64,000 nt of DNA from Stenotrophomonas sp. ISL-67 (GTDB taxonomy: Bacteria; Pseudomonadota; Gammaproteobacteria; Xanthomonadales; Xanthomonadaceae). A model generated the notes under the pieces. It was given only the letters and a program-made list of their open reading frames with translations, made no database searches and was not told where the DNA came from. Positions within the stretch are counted from its first letter, which is position 1. Each line of letters starts with the position of its first letter. Positions 61,245-64,000 of this stretch are shown in pieces. The stretch is from contig NZ_JAGGRL010000008.1 in NCBI RefSeq assembly GCF_018612915.1, positions 23,944 to 87,943 of the forward strand, read 5' to 3'. The translations under genes and the position numbers were made by a program.

Positions 61245-62354
61245 CTACCGGCGTGATGCATCCACGGTCGGCGCGTCCGCCGGCGTCGAATCCGCCGCCG
61301 GTACTGCACCCGCGCCAGGCACCTCCATCGGCGCCTCCCAGATGCGCTCCCACATCGCTGCGAAGCGGCGCTTCACCCGCGCCCTGCCCTCCTCGCCTTC
61401 ATAGGCCGGGCGCAGCTGCTCTGGCGGTATCGCCACCCAGCGTTCGCCTTCGGCACGCGCCACCGCGAAGGTGAAGGTGTAGTCCGGTTCCAACCCCATG
61501 CGCAGGTCGCTCAGCTGCAGCTGGCCATCGACCACCTGCGCGCGCATGAAACCGCGGTTGAACCAGTTCAGGCGCGCTACGGCGGGAATGTGCGCGGCCT
61601 GGCGCAGTGCCTGCACGTTTGACGGGTAACCGCGAAACGTCATCTCGCCGCTGTCGGCCACCAACGAACGCTCGCCGATCACATAACCGCTGGGCGTCAT
61701 CGCCACCACCTGCCACAGCAGCGTGTTGAACGGCGTGGCGACCGAGAACCGGGGCGCATCGCCCAGCCCCATCGCCGCCAGCGCGCGGTCAGCCTGGCGG
61801 TCGACATGCTGTTTGGCCAGCAGCGACCAGCCGAGGTAGCCGGTGCTCAGCACCAGCCCCGCCAGCAGCGCCTTCTGCGCCAGCGGGCGGGAACACGCGA
61901 ACCACGCCACCGCGCAGCCCAGCAGCAGCCACACCGTGTACAGCGGGTCGATGATGAAGACACTGGACCACATCGTGGGCGGTGGGGTGAACGGCCACCA
62001 CAGCTGGGTGCCGTACACGGTGAACGCGTCGAGCAGCGGATGGGTGATCAGCGCCAGCAGGATCGCCCAGAACCAGCGCGCGGGTGCCTGCGCGACCCTG
62101 CCGTGCCCGTACCGTTTGAACAGCCACCAGATCAGCGCCGCCCCCCAGGGCAGCACCAGCAGTGAATGGCTGTAGCTGCGGTGCTCGGTCATCAGCGCCA
62201 CCGGGTCGGTCGCGGTGAAGGCCAGCAGCAGTGCATCCAGGTCCGGCAGGGTGCCCAGCGCAGCACCGGCCAACAGGGCGGCGCGGCGGTGGCCGGCGGG
62301 GGCGATGGCGGCGGCGACCGCGCCGCCCAGAACGATCTGGCTGAGGGAATCCAT
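61245..62354 (-). CDS. membrane-bound metal-dependent hydrolase (DUF457/YdjM-like)
   Basis: 369 residues. The N-terminal part has four to five helices and the family His/Asp pattern (LGTLPDLDALLL, EHRSYSHSLLVLPWG, ITHPLLDAFTVYGT), which suggests a metal site at the membrane. The C-terminal half (about 205-345) is a soluble domain with YTFTFAVARAEGERW, and the last 30 residues are Ala/Pro-rich. YdjM is LexA-regulated in E. coli; no SOS box is evident here. Convergent with the methyltransferase. Confidence 0.85.
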   Translation of the reverse strand: MDSLSQIVLGGAVAAAIAPAGHRRAALLAGAALGTLPDLDALLLAFTATDPVALMTEHRSYSHSLLVLPWGAALIWWLFKRYGHGRVAQAPARWFWAILLALITHPLLDAFTVYGTQLWWPFTPPPTMWSSVFIIDPLYTVWLLLGCAVAWFACSRPLAQKALLAGLVLSTGYLGWSLLAKQHVDRQADRALAAMGLGDAPRFSVATPFNTLLWQVVAMTPSGYVIGERSLVADSGEMTFRGYPSNVQALRQAAHIPAVARLNWFNRGFMRAQVVDGQLQLSDLRMGLEPDYTFTFAVARAEGERWVAIPPEQLRPAYEGEEGRARVKRRFAAMWERIWEAPMEVPGAGAVPAADSTPADAPTVDASRR

Positions 62355-62400
62355 CGGCCGATGGTACGGGACGCGTGAGGGTTTACGAACGTGGCCGGCA

Positions 62401-62747
62401 TTCGGCCCTTGGTTGATTGATCCCGATCTGCGGACGGTACGTAACGGTTCGTAGCCCCGGCCGTTGGCCGGACACCGCGCGCAGCGCGGCCCAAGCGTCC
62501 GAAGCCGATGGGTTATCGCTCGCGACGAACACCCCGGCGTTTACACGTTCCGAAGCCGCCGTTCGGGCGTTCATGCCGCCTGATACGCGGTTTCGTTCTG
62601 GTTTTACACCCGGACGCATGGCCACGATCGATTGCACTTCAGGCGCCGGACACTCGGGTCGCGCTGCGCGCGGTGTCCGGCCAACGGCCGGGGCTACGAA
62701 TTGTTACGTACCGTCCATGCATCGGGATCAATCAACCAACGGCCGAA
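62401..62747. repeat. large inverted repeat built from SMAG composites
   Basis: Arms 62401-62488 and 62661-62747 are near-identical in inverted orientation. Each contains a SMAG palindrome (62451-62473, 62675-62697), GCGCTGCGCGCGGTGTCCGG, CGTTACGTACCGTCC-type sequence and GGATCAATCAACC. The 170-nt centre has an open frame but no support as a gene. It occupies the gene-free region 62355-62773. Confidence 0.8.
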
Positions 62748-62773
62748 GCGGACGCTCCATTCGTACCCTGGGA

Positions 62774-63613
62774 TCACGCCGCCGCAGCCACCCTGGACCC
62801 CACCATCTGCACCAACGTCTGCCCCTCATGATCCATCAACCGCAACCCCCCATCCGCATCTTCGGCCAGGGCGGTCAGGCTCTCGACCCAATCGCCGTCG
62901 TTGGCGTAGACCAGGCCGTCGCGCTCGACCAGCGCGGCGCGGTGGATGTGGCCGCACACGATGCCATCCAGGCCGCGCTGGCGGACATCGGCCAGCCCGG
63001 CCTGCACGAACCGCTCGATGTAGCGCTCGGCCGCGCCGCTGTGCTTTTTCAGGAACGCCGACAACGACCAGTAGCGCAGCCCCAGCCGACGCCGGGCGGC
63101 GTTGAGCAACCGGTTGCCGGTGAGGATGCGGTAGTACAGCCAGTTGCCGAAGCGCTCCTGCAGGCCGCCGAACTGGGTGGCGTCGTCGTAATCATCGCCG
63201 TGCACCACCAACAGCCGGCGGCCGTCGGCGGTGGTGTGGATGGCGCGACGGCGCACCCGCATGGCCGGCAGCATCAGCCCACACAGCTGGCGCAGCGAAG
63301 CGTCGTGGTTGCCGGGGATGTAGACGATCTCGGTGCCGGCCCGGCGCAGCGCATGCAGCGCCTGGATCACCTCGCTGTGAGCCGCGTGCCAGCTGGCCCG
63401 ACGGTGGGCCAGCCACCACAGGTCGACGATGTCGCCGACCAGATACAGGCGCTGGCAGCGCAGGCGGCCCAGGAACGCCGCCAGCTCGGCGGCGTGGCAG
63501 TGCCGGGAACCGAGGTGGACGTCGGACAGGAACACCGTCCGCCGCCACGCGGCCGGGCCGCCCGCTGCAGGGAGCCGGCCCGGCCCGTCCCGGTTGTCGG
63601 CCGGCCGGCCCAC
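62774..63613 (-). CDS. metallophosphoesterase, LpxH-related UDP-2,3-diacylglucosamine diphosphatase-like
   Basis: About 279 residues from GTG 63611-63613. The calcineurin-like core is complete: VFLSDVHLGSRHC, LVGDIVDLWWL, YIPGNHDASLR, VVHGDDYD and CGHIHRAAL. This is the LpxH/YbbF-like group. The N-terminus is unclear. A good ribosome site and ATG at 63682-63684 open a different frame (MHAIEQRLRYHGG) that would need a frameshift in the GC-rich stretch 63530-63620 to reach the core. The start and possible frameshift are unresolved. Confidence 0.75.
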   Translation of the reverse strand: MGRPADNRDGPGRLPAAGGPAAWRRTVFLSDVHLGSRHCHAAELAAFLGRLRCQRLYLVGDIVDLWWLAHRRASWHAAHSEVIQALHALRRAGTEIVYIPGNHDASLRQLCGLMLPAMRVRRRAIHTTADGRRLLVVHGDDYDDATQFGGLQERFGNWLYYRILTGNRLLNAARRRLGLRYWSLSAFLKKHSGAAERYIERFVQAGLADVRQRGLDGIVCGHIHRAALVERDGLVYANDGDWVESLTALAEDADGGLRLMDHEGQTLVQMVGSRVAAAA

Positions 63614-63785
63614 CGCCCCCGGCGGCCGGCCGACATCGACGCAATCCCCCCGTGATACCGCAGACGCTGCTCGATGGCGTGCATGGCGCGTGCTCCTTCC
63701 CGGCGGCTGAATGGCCGGGAGCCTGCGCCCGGCGTGCGGCAGCACGGTGACCGTTTGACGGCGGGACGATGACGGGAGCGTGGAA

Positions 63786-64000
63786 GTGCTGGACGGCAGC
63801 CTGCTGTGGCCGCTGCTGCAGCCCTACCTGCCCGGCGACATGGAAGCCCGGGTCAAGCATGCGGCCCGCCGCGAGGCGTTGCGGCGCATCTCGATCGCCG
63901 CGCTGGGCTCGCTGACCCTGGGCCTGCTGGTGGGCATGGGGTATCTCACCTCGCGGCTGGACCAGGCCGCGCGTGCTTCGATGGAGGCGCCCGAGGCGCC
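63786..64000 (+). CDS. partial gene, predicted single-pass membrane protein
   Basis: An open frame from GTG 63786, with GGGAG 7 nt upstream, continues past the window end. It has about 71 residues visible: LDGSLLWPLLQPYLPGDMEARVK-like N-terminus, a basic stretch (HAARREALRRIS) and a hydrophobic helix (IAALGSLTLGLLVGMGYL). It is oriented away from the metallophosphoesterase. No family recognised from this fragment. Confidence 0.5.
   Translation, partial: MLDGSLLWPLLQPYLPGDMEARVKHAARREALRRISIAALGSLTLGLLVGMGYLTSRLDQAARASMEAPEA

Noticed and set aside
62417..63655. 412-residue plus-strand frame across repeat and the phosphoesterase
   Set aside because: It starts inside repeat DNA and runs antisense to conserved calcineurin motifs.

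Overview
The window is 64 kb of GC-rich, gene-dense chromosome from a Xanthomonadaceae-type gammaproteobacterium, most likely Stenotrophomonas. The reasons are the ahpC-ahpF-oxyR block known from xanthomonads, the lptD-surA-pdxA-rsmA-apaG-apaH order, and above all about twenty short palindromes that begin with GTAG, of the SMAG type of REP sequence described in Stenotrophomonas maltophilia. I see no tRNA, rRNA, CRISPR array, transposase or phage gene. This is core chromosome with a few accessory insertions.

Layout. 1-5660: sufT, a small membrane protein, and the proton-translocating transhydrogenase genes, with pntAa separated from pntAb-pntB by an oppositely oriented ECF sigma, small membrane protein and DUF3106 cassette. 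5661-12078: a large DUF1631 protein, then a tightly overlapping four-gene run (nitroreductase, Xni-like nuclease, NUDIX hydrolase, N-formylglutamate amidohydrolase-like), bordered by structured repeats. 12079-20483: proline iminopeptidase, prmC, then an oxidative-stress region (ahpC, ahpF, oxyR, rnk-like, tal, msrA, DUF2007). 20571-29926: glnS behind a tandem repeat and a hairpin, a deaminase, rlmM, two orphan genes, ubiI- and ubiH-like hydroxylases, a BtuM-like membrane protein with a corrinoid adenosyltransferase, and an HDAC-family amidohydrolase.

30059-41466: the lptD-surA-pdxA-rsmA-apaG-apaH envelope and ribosome operon, convergent with lgt-thyA-folA, then lemA and two TPM-domain genes. 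41583-51210: TerC, DgkA, an SGNH hydrolase, a two-component system, and a TesA-like esterase divergent from a YbbA/YbbP-like ABC system, followed by a DUF486 protein and an orphan gene. 51428-55309: an iron and heme uptake locus (Fur box, hemP, TonB-dependent receptor, a 90-residue orphan, DUF6607). 55435-64000: aldo/keto reductase, NupC with a PfkB kinase, dusB, a methyltransferase, a membrane hydrolase, a metallophosphoesterase and a gene cut by the window end.

Most notable signals: (i) four copies of a dispersed element with a conserved 26-nt core and two self-complementary stems whose sequences change together; (ii) SMAG palindromes translated as part of the signal peptides of two neighbouring heme-locus genes, and a third that supplies the hemP stop codon; (iii) an ABC ATPase that appears to start at ATC; (iv) a BtuM-like vitamin B12 transporter candidate beside a cobalamin adenosyltransferase; (v) the split pnt operon.
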